A model generated the notes under the pieces. It was not told where the DNA came from. It saw only the letters and a program-made list of their open reading frames with translations, and did not search any database. The position numbers were made by a program, and so were the translations under genes. A DNA stretch of 52,764 nt from Haplomitrium mnioides (taxonomy: Eukaryota; Marchantiophyta; Haplomitriopsida; Calobryales): the NCBI GenBank assembly GCA_049999725.1, contig JBNGIS010008574.1, positions 1 to 52,764 of the forward strand. Direction: 5' to 3'. Below, in pieces: positions 31,894 to 43,940 of the stretch (its first letter is position 1; the number at the start of each line of letters is the position of its first letter).

Positions 31894-33750
31894 GTCTTCT
31901 TTTCAATCATATGAGTTCTTTGGGATTCAACCCTTGTCTACATCAATTGCAAGGAGCTTGTTTACTACCTTTACATCAAGTAGATAAGATTAGATGAGAA
32001 TTAAAACATGATATTCAAACTTGTTGTTGTATGCTATGTCTTCTTTTCCATCATATGAGTTCATGGGGATTCAACACTCGTGTACTTTAAAATCAAGGAG
32101 CTTGTGTACTACCTTTACATCAAGTAGATGAGATGACATGAGAATGTAAAGCAAAATATTCAAACTTGTCACTATGTGCTATGTCTTCTTCTCCATCATG
32201 TGAGTTGATGGAACTTCAACACTTGTCTACATCAATTGCAAGGAGCTTGTTTACTACCTCTACATCAAGTAGATAAGATGAGATCAGAATCTAAAACATG
32301 AAAATCAAACTAGTCACTCTGTGCTATGTCTTCTTTTCCATCATGTGAGTTCATGGGAATTCAACACTCGTCTACATCATTTGCAAGAAGCTTGTTTGCA
32401 ACCTCTACATCAAAGAGATGAGTTGAGAATCAAAAACATGAGATTCAAACTTGTGTCTGCTATCTATTGTACCATTATATGAGTTCATGGGGATTCAACA
32501 CTCGTCTACATCTATTGCATGGAAAACGTTTACTACTTCAAAATTAAGTAGATGAGATGAGATAAGAATCTAAAATATGAGATTCAACCTTTTTTATGTT
32601 ATGCTTCTTTTCCATCATGTGAGTTCTTAGAGATTCGATTATTGTCTATATCAATTGCAAAGAGCTTATTTACTACCTCTACATCAAGTAGATGAGATGA
32701 GATAAGAATCTAAAACATGAGACTCAAACTTGTATGTGCTATATATTTTTTTCGATCATTTGAGTTCATGGGGATTCAACCCTCATCTAGATCAATTGCA
32801 ATGAGCTTTTTTACTACCTCTATATCAAGTAGATGAGATGAGATGAGAATCTGAAACATGAGTTCCAAAGATGTCACTATGTCCTATGTCTTCTTTTTCT
32901 TTATATGAGTTCATGGGGATTCAACACTCGTCTACATCAATTGCAAGCAGCTTGCTTACTATTTCTACATCAAGAAGATGAGATTCGATGAGAATCTAAA
33001 ACATGATATTCAAACTTGTGTATGCTATGTCTTTTTTTCCATCATCTGAGTTTATGGGGATTCAATGCTCGTCTACATCAATTGCAAGAAGCTTGTTTAC
33101 TACCTGTACATCAAGTAGATGACATAAGATGAGAATTTTAAACATAAGATTCATTGTTGTCACTATGTGCTATATCTTCTTTTCCATGATGTAGGTTCAT
33201 GAGAATTCAACACTCATCTACATCAATTGCAAAAAGCTTGTTTACCATCTCTAAATCAAGTAGATGAGATAAGATGAGAATTCAAAACATGAAATTCAAA
33301 CTTGTGTGTGCTATATCTTTTTCTCAATTATGTGATTTCATGGGGACTCAACCCTCATCCACATCAATTGCAATGAGCTTGTTTACTACCTCTACCTAAA
33401 GTAGATGAGATGAGATCAGAATCTGAAACATGAGTTCCAAACTTGTCACTATGTGCTATGTCTTCTTTTCCATTATGTGAGTTCATGGGAATTCAACACT
33501 TGTCTACATCAACTTTAAAGAGTTTGTTTACTACCTCTACATCAAGTAGATGAGATGAGATGAGATCTAAAACATGAGAATCAAACTTGTGTGTGCTATG
33601 TGTTGTTTTTGATCATGTGTGTTTATAGGAATTAAACACTCGTCTACATCAACTACAATGAGCTTGTTTACTACCTCTACATCAAGTAGATGAAATAAGA
33701 TGAGAATTCAAAACATGAGATTCAAACTTGTGTGTGCTATATCTTTTTTT

Positions 33751-33760
33751 NNNNNNNNNN
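33751..33760. other. Assembly gap (10 N) with duplicated flanks
   Basis: The 47 bases before the gap (33704-33750) are repeated exactly after it (33761-33807), so the contig ends overlap rather than being separated. Confidence 0.95.
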
Positions 33761-36640
33761 GAATTCAAAACATGAGATTCAAACTTGTGTGTGCTATATC
33801 TTTTTTTCGATCATATGAGCTCATGGGGATTCAACCCTTGTCTACATCAATTGCAATGAGCTTGTTTACTACCTCTATACTAAGTAGATGAGATCAGATG
33901 AGAATCTAAAAAATGAGATTCAAACGTCTGTGTGTTATGTCGTCTTTTCCATCATGTGAGTTCATTGGGATTTAACACTCATCTATATCAATTGCAATGA
34001 GCTTGTATACAACCTATACATCAAGTAGATGAGATGAGATGAGAATCTAAAAACTTAAGATTCAAACTTCCCCTTGCTATGTCTTCTTTTCCATCATGTG
34101 AGTTCATGGGACTTCAACACTCATCTACATCAACTACAATGAGCTTCTTTACTACCTTTACATCAAGTAGATGAGATGAGATGTGAGTCTAAAACATGAT
34201 ATTCAAACTTCTATGTGCTATGTCTACTTTTCCATCATAAGAATTCTTGGGGATTCAATCATCATCTACATCAATTGCAAGGAGCTTGTTTACTACCTTT
34301 AAATCAAGTAAATGAGATGAGATGAGAATCTAAAACATGATATTCAAACTTGTGTGTGATATATTTTGTTTTCGATAATGTGAGTTCATGAGAATTCAAC
34401 ACTTGTCTACATCAATTGCAAGCAGCTTGTTTACTACCTCTACGTCAAGTAGATGACATGAGATGAGAATTTTTCAGAAAAGATTCAAACTTCTCATTGT
34501 GTGCTATGTCTTCTTATCCATCATGTGAGTTCATGAAAATTTAACACTTGCCTACATCAATTGCAAGGATTTTGTTTACTACCTCTACATCAAGTAGAAA
34601 AGATGAGAGGAGAATCTATAATATAAGATTCAAACTTGTCGCCCTAGGCTATGGCTTCCTTTTGATCATGTGAGTTCATGGGAACTCAACACTCATCGAT
34701 ATCAATTGCAAGAAGCTTGTTTACTACCTCTACATCAAGTAGATGACATGAGATGAAAATTGTAAAGAAAAGATTCAAACTTGTCACTGTGTGCTATGTC
34801 TTCTTATCCATCATATGAGCTCATGGAAATTCAACACTCATCTACATCAATTGCAAGGATTTTTTTTGCTACCTCTACATCAAGTAGATGAGATGAAATG
34901 AGAATCTAAAAAAAAGATTCAAACTTGTCACTATATGCTATATATTCTTTTCCATCATGTGAGTTCATGGGGATTCTACACTCGTCTACATCAATTGCAA
35001 GGAGCTTGTTTACTACCTCTACATCAAGTAGATGAGATAAAAGAAGAATCTAAAATATAAGATTCAAACTTGTCACTTTGTGGTATGTCTTCTTTTCCAT
35101 CATATGAGTTCATGGAAATTCAACACTCGTCTACATTAATTGCAAGGAGCTTGTTTACTACCTCTACATCAAGTATATGAGATGAGATGAGAATCTTAAA
35201 CATGAGATTCAAACTTGTTAGTGTGTGTTATGTATTTTTTTTCCATCATATGAGTTCATGGGAATTCAACACTCATCTACGTCAACCGCAAAGAGCTTGT
35301 TTACTACCTCTACATCAAGTAGATGAGTTGAGAATCCAAAACATGAGATTCAAAGGTGTGTGCGCTATGTCTTCTTTTCCATCATGTGAGTTTATGGGCA
35401 CTTAGCACTCATCTATATCTATAGCATAGAGCTCATTTACAACCTCTACATCAAGTACATGAGACAAGATGAGTATCTAAAACATGAGATTCAAACCTGT
35501 CACTTTGTGCTATGTCTTCTTTTTCATCATGTGAGTTCATGGGAATTCAACAATCATGTACATCAATTGCAAGGAGCTTGTTTACTACTTCTACATCAAG
35601 TAGATAAGATAAGATGAGAATCTAAAACATGAGATTCAAACTTGTCACTTTGTGCTATGTCTTCTTTTTCATCATGTAAGTTCATGGGAATTCAATACTG
35701 GTCTACATCAACTACGAGGAGATTGTTTACTACCTCTACATCAAGTAGATGAGTTGAGATAAGAATCTAAAACATAAGATTCAAACTTGTCTCTATATGC
35801 TATGTCTTCATTTCAATCATATGAGTTGATGGGGATTCAACTTTTGTTACATCAATTGCAAGGAGCTTGTGTGCTACTGCTACATCAAGTAGATAAGATG
35901 AGATAAGAATCCAAAACAAAAGATTCAAACTTATCATTGTGTGCTATGTCTTCTTATCGATCATATGAGTTAATGGAAATTCAACACTCACCTACATCAA
36001 TTGCAGGGATTTTGTTTACTACCTCTACATCAAGTAGATGAGATGAGATGAGAATTCAAAACATGATATTTAAACCTCTCATTGTATGCTATGTCTTTTT
36101 TTCCATCATGTGAGTTCATGGGAATTCAACACTCATCTACATCAATTGCAATGAGCTTGTTAACTACGTCGACAAGATGAGAATCTAAAACATGAGATTC
36201 AAACTTGTGTGCTCTATGTCTTTTTTTCCATCATGTGAGTTCATGGAGATTCAACACTCGTTTACATCGGTTTTAAGGAGCTTGTTCAATACGTGTACAT
36301 CAAGTACATAAGTTGAGAATCTAAAACATGGGATTCAAACTTGTCATTGTGTGCTATGTCTTCTTTTCCATCATGTGAGCTTATGGGAATTTAACACTCA
36401 TCTACATCAACTGCAAAAGCTTGTTTACTATATCTACATCAAGTAGATGACAGGAGATGAGAGTTTAACACAAAAGATTCAAACTTGTCACTATGTGCTA
36501 TGTTTTGTTTTCTCTCATGTAGGTTTGTGGGAATTCAACACTCGTCATCATCAATTCCAAGGAGCTTGTTTACTACCTCTACATCAAGTAGATGAGATAA
36601 GATGAGAATCTAAAACATGAGATTCAAACGTATCACTCTA

Positions 36641-36644
36641 TGCT
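36641..36644. other. Target-site duplication of DNA transposon, left
   Basis: TGCT here and at 44660-44663; the uninterrupted satellite has a single TGCTATG. Confidence 0.75.
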
Positions 36645-36663
36645 AACAACCGCTACTTTGAAC
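36645..36663 (+). repeat. Left terminal inverted repeat
   Basis: AACAACCGCTACTTTGAAC; the reverse complement of 44641-44659 with one mismatch (A/G at position 5). Confidence 0.9.
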
Positions 36664-37544
36664 CACGAACAAGCTACTCAGAACATGAACTTTTTTTTTT
36701 GGGAAAAATTGTGATTTTTGAATTCAAAAAACATAAGAAATGAGGTTATTTTTTAAAAACAAAAAGTACATGAGTTTTTTGGATTTGTTTTTGGCCATTG
36801 CAACAAGCATGATAGAGTAAGAGTCAATTTCGTTATGCAAAATCAATCAATATTATTAGTTTTTGTGAAAATATTGGAAAACTCAAATTTGATGAAAAGC
36901 ATAAAAATTATAGTAAGTTTTCACCAAAAAATTTTATTTATCATTGATTACAATTCTAAGCGCAAAAGTTGAAATACACACCACAAGAAACTATTTTGAA
37001 ATATGTTTGATTGCACAAACTCTAGGCGCAAGTAGACATGGTGCTCTTTCAAGCCTTTTTGTTGGAAAAAAATTACAAAACACAAAGAAAAAGCAAGAGA
37101 GAACTAGAAGTCAAGCAAATAAGTTTGCAATGGTAAACACAAAAACAAAGAAAATGAAACATTGGATGGATTTAGGAGCTTGATTTTAAACATCAAGAAA
37201 GAAGAAAGCTTTCACTTGTAGTTGGAAACCCATGCAATCAAAGGTTAATATAGGCCTTCAAAAAGGTTTCAACATTTAAAAATATTTCATAATTCAACAA
37301 AGCATATACACAAACGTATCATAGTTCAGAATCAAAAAGACAGTAGCTAAGGAGGTTGAATTAAGATTGTAAACAAGAAACATCTCCAAGTTTTAGACTT
37401 GATTCAACAAAACAAAGGTCTCAAGATCTACAAAAGAGTCTATGACTTGTGTACAAACAAAGTTGTAATCGATAGTCTTTGTATGAAGAAGCTTAAGGGT
37501 TGTACATGAGAAGTAAAACTTATGGAAGGCTTGGACTTCCACTC
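36664..37544. other. Left subterminal region of DNA transposon
   Basis: AT-rich, no convincing gene. Poly-T and poly-A tracts near the end. A weak inverted counterpart of the first 30 bases is found just inside the right terminal repeat. The plus frame 36944-37183 (Lys-rich) has no family resemblance and is not called. Confidence 0.6.
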
Positions 37545-37915
37545 GAAAGTCTATGCGCGCATAGGAATCCAAGTTCAACATCTGAACACTCCACCCCAAA
37601 GTCTCTGTGCGCTTAGGAATCCAAGCTCAACATGTGAACACTCCATCCCAAAGTCTATGCGTGCATAGGAATCTGAACTCACCATCCGAACACTCCACCC
37701 CAAAGTCTATGCGCGTATAGGAATCCAAACTCACCATCTGAACATTTCACAACAAAGATTGACAAGAACCTAGGTTTTAGGTTCAATAGAAGAGTTTTTG
37801 TACGCTGTGCATTTTGCTTGTGAATCAAAGTCTATGCGCGCATAGGATTCACACTTCTACAACTGAGGATATAGACTATAAACGTTCTTTTTTTTTTGCA
37901 ACATACTCTATGCAC
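37545..37915. repeat. CpG palindrome array, left
   Basis: About four tandem units of roughly 50 bp, each with a palindromic core such as CTATGCGCGCATAG (37551-37564), then variants near 37603, 37652 and 37706. A further exact core is at 37832-37845 and a weak one near 37905. The unit also contains GAATCCAAGTTCAACATCTG and ACACTCCACCCCAAAGTC. Confidence 0.85.
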
Positions 37916-38087
37916 ACAAAAGATTTTGATTTCTAATTTGGAATCTAAAAATAAAACAAGGTACAAAGCTCTTTATATGAGTCAAACAACACTAAAGGTT
38001 TTAAGTTTTACATCAAAGTCTTAACAAGAAAAAAAAAATAGTCAATTTGGGCAAATGCTTTAGCAAGATAATAACTTTAAACTCTTT

Positions 38088-38187
38088 NNNNNNNNNNNNN
38101 NNNNNNNNNNNNNNNNNNNNNNNNNNNNNNNNNNNNNNNNNNNNNNNNNNNNNNNNNNNNNNNNNNNNNNNNNNNNNNNNNNNNNNN
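38088..38187. other. Assembly gap (100 N)
   Basis: Unknown bases between the transposase 3' end and the left subterminal region. Confidence 0.99.
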
Positions 38188-38416
38188 AAATTAAAATATA
38201 CTTGAAAAGACAAAATATAGAACAAAATTCTTGAATAAATTTAGTCACTTATCTCAACTTCTTCGGATTCAACTTCAAAAGATTCATCAAGGTTTGCTTG
38301 ATCTATCTCAGTGTTAATAACAGTGATTGAATCTCTTTGAAACATTTCAAGATTGAGGGGTTTTTGTCTTTTGTACTCAAATGCATTTTCTTTAATGGTA
38401 GCTAGAGTAGTTTTCC

Positions 38417-40424
38417 TCAATTGGTTTTTTTTTTGGTAAGAAGAAAATCGAAATACAGAATCGTAATTTGTGTCACATCAAGTACATCAATATATAACTT
38501 GGATTTACGTTTCCCTTTTGTTGCTGTTATTTTTTCTGTGAAGTATTGTCCATAAAATCCATCTTCAACCAAACAAGCAAACCATTGAACTCGTACTCGT
38601 TTTGGGTTTGGAGGATCTTCTTCATTAAATGACAAAACTTTGAGAATTTTGGCAACCTAAAACGGTCTGCTCTTTGGATCTAGAGATGCAACAACACAAA
38701 TAAATATTCTAGCTTTCAACTCATGTAGATTGACGAATTTATGCCCGTATCGAGCGGAACATCTTCTTATGTCTGTTGAGCATCAAGCTAAGAATCTAGA
38801 CAAACATTTTGAGAATCATTACAAGTGTTTGACTATTGTGAAGGTGGAAAGGCAAATTTTGCTTCGAGTCGTCGTTTTTTTTTCAAAGATGTGGGCCGTA
38901 ATCTCTTGTTGGGCAAGAAAAAAGTCATTCCACCATTGACTATCAGAATCTATAAAGAACTTGTAGCAGTTCTCACTTATATTGTCCTTTATTGAAAACA
39001 CCACTTTCTCGGTATCCACTTCTCTTTCTTCCTTTTGAGATCGTTTGATTTCAGAATATGCCTTGAGAGTAATCAACATTAAACTCAAAATTTCTCTGTC
39101 CACTTCAAGTAGGCATTTGAGTTGACAAATACCATGCGTAGGTAGCCAAAATTCATCTATTGAAAACTATTTTCTCCAAATCTTTGCCTTGGAATCATTT
39201 ACTCGAATTTGAATTGTTGATTAAAAGTAAATATCATGTATCATTTGAACCAGAGAGAGACGTTGCTGCAAAAACATTTTGAAATCCCAAGTTTCCAACA
39301 AAAGAGTCACATGAGGCTTAGGATTATAAGATAGTTGAAGTGTATTGCTAAGACTCATGATCGTGAAAGCTTTGATACGTTTTAAACGTTTCCAGAATTG
39401 GATGAATATTTGATCGATTTGATCATGAGTATGGACAACCATGAGAAATCCCACCTTGATTTTTCAAAAAACATTCTTGGCAATAAGGAGACTAAGATAT
39501 CCAAACAAGATAGAATTCTTATTCTCTTGTGTCATGTTGTCCAGCTGAAGATACAAAGTTGGAAGCAACATGCCTTCAAAGTCACAAAATATTTTGTTGA
39601 GCACAATAACTGTCAAATTAGAATTGCTTCTCAAGTTTTCGTACGTTAACAAGACCCTCAAAGAAAGATCATGATTGAATAATAAGCCACCAACAACATG
39701 CATACCAACCAAACAATCTTTATTAATGTTTTTTGGTGGCGAAGTCCGGTGTGGAATAGCAGCTTTCTTCTTATCCATTCCACCAATGACAATTCCCAAG
39801 TATTTTTGACCTTCCACATAGCATTTTCTTTGACAATTTGCAAGTTTTGATCTTTCTTTCATTTTTGTGTTATGAACAAACACACTTTGATCATGAATAT
39901 CAAAGTCTCCCTAAGATATGGACAAAGAAAGGTCTACAACCGTCTGGAATTTTTGTGTTGAACCTTTTTTTTTCTGATATTTTGGAATACTGAGAAGAAA
40001 GATTCAACTTCGACCGCTTGAAGGGCAACAAAGATCTTATGTTGACTATAGATTGTTTCTTTAATTCTTTGCGAGCACTAAGTTCCTTCTTTGATCCTTT
40101 GTATGCAAGTTGTTCAATCATTAATCCTATGCACACATTGGATTCATTCCTTGACCCTATGCGTATATAGGGTTGAGTCCCTGATCCTATACGTGCATGG
40201 AGTTCACCTTCTTGATCCTTTTGGGAGGAGCTATCTGATTCAACAGAATTCATCATTTTCCCCAATATACTCGCCATCATACTTGACGCTTTTGGTACTC
40301 CATCGCTTGCCTCCAAATAATTGCCATTTGAACAAATGTCAACCTGCTTGTCAAAAGTAACACTTTTTTGTGAAGATGAATCTTGAAACTCTAACCTCTT
40401 CTTGCCATTAAGAACTCCAGCCAC
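38417..40424 (-). pseudogene. DDE-type transposase, DUF7869-like, with stops
   Basis: Minus-strand gene. The N-terminal frame (39900-40424) is Ser/Lys-rich with no known domain. The main region 39883 to 38417 lies in one frame interrupted by several stops. Its core has 'YLGIVIGGMDKKKAAIPHR' (first acidic residue), 'LLPTLYLQLDNMTQENKNS' (second), and 'VGFLMVVHTHDQIDQIF' (third). Together these match the family commonly annotated as DUF7869, whose layout looks like a DDE transposase. A TGA at 39464-39466 lies between the second and third motifs. The C-terminal part (38417-38635) has 'RVRVQWFACLVEDGFYGQYF' and 'SKLYIDVLDVTQITILYFD', a chromatin-reader-like or family-specific tail. Exon limits in the N-terminal part are unknown. 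The family call is from memory. Confidence 0.75.
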
Positions 40425-40888
40425 TGAAAAGGCTATCTAAAAATCAAGTACTTCAAGGAATTATTTTAACAAATATTATGAATCTCCTACAACACACCTA
40501 AAAGATGTGTTTTTGTCAATTTTTTTGCAAAACGACAAAACTGGGAACTTTTTGTGAAGAAAATAAAAAAAAAAAGAAATTAGAAAGATGAAAATAAACA
40601 ATGCTTTATATACTAACTTTTTTTTGCACCACGCGAACCTATATGCCAAGAGCTCTGCGAATCATTTTTTGACGAGAAAATGCATTTTTTTGAAATTTAG
40701 CTATAAATGGAGCGTGAGTGGAAAGTTTCTTTCCATTGTCGCGAGTTCAGTTTTTGGTTTTCGTTTTTTATGTATCATTGTTTTTACATTTACTTACTTT
40801 TTGGCCATTTCTAGCCTTTAGAGATTTATGAACTTTTGTTCATTACATTTTTTACCTCCAATTAGACATGTCTCTAGCATCTTCAGAA
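40425..40888. promoter_or_regulatory. Divergent intergenic region of the DNA transposon
   Basis: About 460 bases between the starts of the two oppositely oriented genes, AT-rich with long A and T runs. By position it should hold both promoters. No specific box was identified with confidence. The plus frame 40588-40821 is not supported. Confidence 0.45.
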
Positions 40889-41304
40889 TGGCATATCAAG
40901 GAAATGTTTTCCGCCCTTCTCAACCAAAGCCATACATGTATTTGGATTTTGTCAAGGCTCTAAAGCTTGAAAAACTCGAGTGGGCTTAGCTAGTTAATTA
41001 CTATTCTTTGAAAGACTTGGATCAACATCTTTATCTTTTTGCTGGTGAAACTAAAAAATTCAATTGGTCTACTGGTTCAAATCACCATGATCCAAGAAGG
41101 CAAAAAAACCAACATTAGGCTGCTTGTGCAATCCCAAGATGTAATTACCCTTTGTTATACAAATTGCAAACGATTTGCTTTTTTTTCTGAAATAAAGGAC
41201 ATGGACATTTTTTGTGAAGCATCTTCAGGTCACAAAAGAAGATGCCAAGGTAAATTCTAAAAGTCATTTTTTCTTTTGTTTCTTTTTTTACTAGGTCGTA
41301 ACTC

Positions 41305-41580
41305 CAAGGTAGTCCATGCGAGCATAGAGTCTCGAGGTCCATGCTCACATGGACTTCCAAGTCCATGCACGCCTGGACTCCAATGTCCAAGCGCTCCTGG
41401 ACTCCCATGTCCACGTGGTTCTGAACTCCCATGTCCACGTGCTCCTGAACTCCCATCATCCATGCGCTTAGGGACTTCGGAGTCCTTGAGCGCAGAGATT
41501 CCCAAGTCCATGCGCGCATGGACTCCCTTGTGCAATGAACACGAGAAATGTTATTAGAGTCCATGCGTGTAGTGAATGTC
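41305..41580. repeat. CpG palindrome array, internal
   Basis: About ten units of roughly 25-26 bp of the type GACTCCCATGTCCATGCGCG. Cores vary: GTCCATGCGCGCATGGAC, GTCCATGCTCACATGGAC, CCACGTGC. It probably lies in an intron of the plus-strand gene, after the donor-like site near 41249. Frames on both strands here are repeat translations. Confidence 0.85.
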
Positions 41581-42394
41581 GAGTCTTACACTTGTACTTA
41601 TGCCTTATTTTTTTTTATTTTTTTCAATTCACTCAATTTTTGGCAAATTTCGTGGATAGCTACAAAGACACGAAGCGCGTTGAGCACAATTTCATCAAGC
41701 TTGTCATCCACATCAAGATTCTTAAGCCCAAGCGAGGCGTCACTATTCAACAACTAGTGCCGCATCCGAGTGCGACAACATTTTCAATTCACGCGACAGG
41801 CTCTTCTATCTAAAAGAAAAGAAAGGAGGTTGAGCTAGCTAAGGCTCCAAAAAAGAAGAAATTGGCTACCAAGAAGGAAAAGCATGTTCCATCATTGATC
41901 ATTGAGGAGGAGCCAACCCCCTCAGAATCTGCATCAAAGTTATCTTCTACTGCCCCTTCGTCTTCATCACCAAGCAGCTCGGAGCAAGAATCCAATCCTA
42001 CAAGGGGTTGCAAACTTTCTAGGAAAGGGAGCAGGTAGACCCTCAGACAGTGTCTAAGGAAGAGAAAAATAAAATAATGGAGTATGCAATCTAGCGATGC
42101 AGAGTCTGTGAAGAAACAATCACAATAGGGCTAGAGAATTTGAATCTGCCTAAACTTGGAATGGACAACTAGGGTCCATTCCAGATTAGAAGGTTGAATA
42201 AAGATTTTGTTGAGCTTCTGGCGTAAAGAATACTCACAAACAAGTATGCGCATGGTTTTTTTATTGTTGTTGTTGACATTGTTTTCTATTCAAGCTTCGA
42301 GAAGCTTTTAGTAAGTTCTTTTTTTTACATCACATTTATTTCTAAGGAGTTGCAGTGAGTTTATTTTAAGTTGTTATTTGTTTTCATAAAATAG

Positions 42395-42475
42395 ATTTAG
42401 GATCCATGCGCACATGGACTTTGCGGTCCAAGCAAGCGGGTAATGCGAAGTCCATGCGCGCATGGAATTTAGTGT
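42395..42475. repeat. CpG palindrome pair, internal
   Basis: Two units: ATCCATGCGCACATGGAC and GTCCATGCGCGCATGGAA, between a donor-like GTAAGTTC (about 42310) and an acceptor-like TTTTGTGCAAG (about 42532). Likely intronic. Confidence 0.8.
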
Positions 42476-42839
42476 CCCTCTCTAGCATATAATTTTCTTT
42501 TGTCTCCCTATAATGTTTTTTTTTGTGCAAGGGGACAAAACTTTCAAACGTTAGCTGGCTAAAAAATTGATAGCAGCTACAAAAAGTCAAAAAAGATTAA
42601 GGGTCGAAGAAGCCCTAGAAGACCAAGACCAGCCTCCCACTCTTGCTTCCTATCCTCTAGCTTTTCTTCTTCATTTCCAAATGGCTAAAGAGTAGAAATC
42701 AAGGCAACAAAGCCATGCTACATCTCTTTCAATTGAAGGAGTTGTAAGAGACGAGGACGAGGACTTAATGTCCTATGTTGATGGTCTCAATGTGGCATTT
42801 TACTAAGTCCATGGGGAGGCCAACGCTTGACAGTTGAAG

Positions 42840-43803
42840 GGCTTGGTGAAACCTAGGTGTTTCACTTTGGCTATTGCGGATATTCCTTAAAGTTACAACC
42901 TTAAGAAATTTAGGCATGACGATTCTGAACCATTTTCAAAAGATGACATATTTAACATGGTTTCATCTTTGGTAGCAATTACAACATCGGATTTTTGGTC
43001 TTTTGTTATTATACACTCGTCGCAACAGCTTGACATCATTGAGAATGCCCTTTTGGAAGTTTTTGTGCAATCGACCACGACATTTGGTAAGTTGTTCTTT
43101 GATTTTTTAATTTTTAATTTCTCTTTTTTACTTTTCTTGCACTTTGGTTACAGTGTTTGATTTGTTTATTTTTCTTTTTACAAGGACAAAAGCAACATTC
43201 ATCATTTTGGTGGTCCCAGAATCACACATGCTCACGAATATTGGACTGTGGGCTATTGGACAAAAGAAGAGAAGAGGAGAATGAGGTTTTTTAATTTGCA
43301 GCCTACTCCTACGACTAAACTTCCTCAACAAATCATACGTAGTGTTTTTAGTTGTCCTGCGGTTTTCGCCAAACTTAAACACCTAGGATATGATACTCAT
43401 GTCAATGTTTATCAAAAGCCATAGGCTCTTTACAATGTTTTCATCAACCATTTGTCAACAAAGCAGGATTAGATCTTAGATCTTTGCTTTGGGTTGGGCA
43501 CAGACCTTGTTTGTGCTTTAAAGCTGATGCAAAACAGCATCGCGGTGGAATATGATATACGTCAGTCTATCTACATTCCTCTGAGGGTTTTGAGAATGGC
43601 TTCCTTGCCATCCAATATGACTAAGTCACAGATAGTTTATGCATACCACAAGGAACCTATTTCTCTTGGCACTCAAGGTGATATTGGTGATTGTGTCGCA
43701 ATATCTGGGACTAGAAAGTCTCGACAGAACTCTCTAGCGATTGCAGATGCTCAACTTTTGGATTTAGATGAGACAATTCCTCCCAAGGATAATAGAGCTT
43801 GAT
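42840..43803 (+). pseudogene. DNA N6-adenine/N4-cytosine methyltransferase-like domain
   Basis: Motifs fit the permuted (beta-type) amino-methyltransferase order. First a motif IV-like segment 'AIADIP', a stop (42888-42890), then 'SYNL', resembling the catalytic (D/S)PP(Y/F)NL. Next a strand-helix segment 'DFWSFVIIHSSQQLDIIENA' (motif V-VI position). A likely intron starts at 43087 (GTAAG). Then 'EYWTVGYWTKEEKRRMRFF' and 'VYQKP' plus 'ALYNVFINHLS', like the 'QKP..L...I..YS' block (motif X position). Finally 'ILDLCFGLGTDLVCALKLM' and 'SIAVEYD', equivalent to the S-adenosylmethionine motif 'VLDPFxGSGTT...GIExd'. The last frame (43494-43803) ends normally at 43801-43803. Three in-frame stops (42888, 43422, 43470) and an unresolved frame relation at the intron mark a decayed copy. 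It would act on DNA in the nucleus; the target is unknown. Confidence 0.7.
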
Positions 43804-43940
43804 CATCTGTTTGAACCAATTGTTTTATTAATAAAGGTTTTTTTTTACAAAGTTTTATTTGCCAAAGTTTCAACTTGTTGCACTCTCAATCCATTTCAAG
43901 TATTTTCATCACAATTAAATTTGGTGTGCCTAAGAGTGGT
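43804..43940. other. Downstream region of the cargo gene
   Basis: Short AT-rich stretch after the stop codon, with no feature seen. Confidence 0.5.

Larger units (their letters stand above)
31894..36644 (+). repeat. Satellite array, block 3 (about 33 monomers)
   Basis: 4.75 kb of the same monomer, in phase with block 2 when chromovirus B is removed. It includes several monomers with shortened TGTGTGCTATG segments and, around 34440-35000, a subgroup with 'AGAAAAGATTCAAACTT' in place of 'CATGAGATTCAAACTT'. It contains a 10-N gap (33751-33760). Frames 33700-33891 and 35187-35405 are read-through of satellite and have no support as genes. Confidence 0.97.
40889..42850 (+). pseudogene. Divergent cargo gene, 5' part, function not recognised
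   Basis: Candidate start at 40889: 'MAYQGNVFRPSQPKPYMYLD', followed by a stop after about 33 codons, then 'YSLKDLDQHLYLFAGETKKF'. A donor-like CCAAG|GTAAAT lies at about 41249 and GTAAGTTC at about 42310. Coding-like pieces are 'FVDSYKDTKRVEHNFIKLVI' (41650 on), then after one stop a Lys-rich, nuclear-signal-like run (41814-41880) and a Ser/Glu-rich tail to about 42035. Another piece starts near 42535 with basic and acidic stretches ('DEDEDLMSYVDGLNVAFY'). Palindrome arrays sit between these pieces, where introns are expected. It probably belongs to the same gene as the methyltransferase domain downstream, but joins are not proven. Confidence 0.5.

Noticed and set aside
36944-37183. Lys-rich 79-residue plus-strand frame in the DNA transposon
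   Set aside because: No family resemblance, lies in the AT-rich subterminal region on the strand opposite the transposase; probably chance.
39900-40424. Reading the N-terminal Ser/Lys-rich frame as a separate host gene
   Set aside because: It lies just upstream of the transposase core on the same strand, inside the terminal repeats, so it is more simply a transposase exon.
41257-41564. Repeat proteins encoded on both strands over the internal palindrome array
   Set aside because: Both strands and several frames give repetitive products because the DNA is a minisatellite, probably in an intron.
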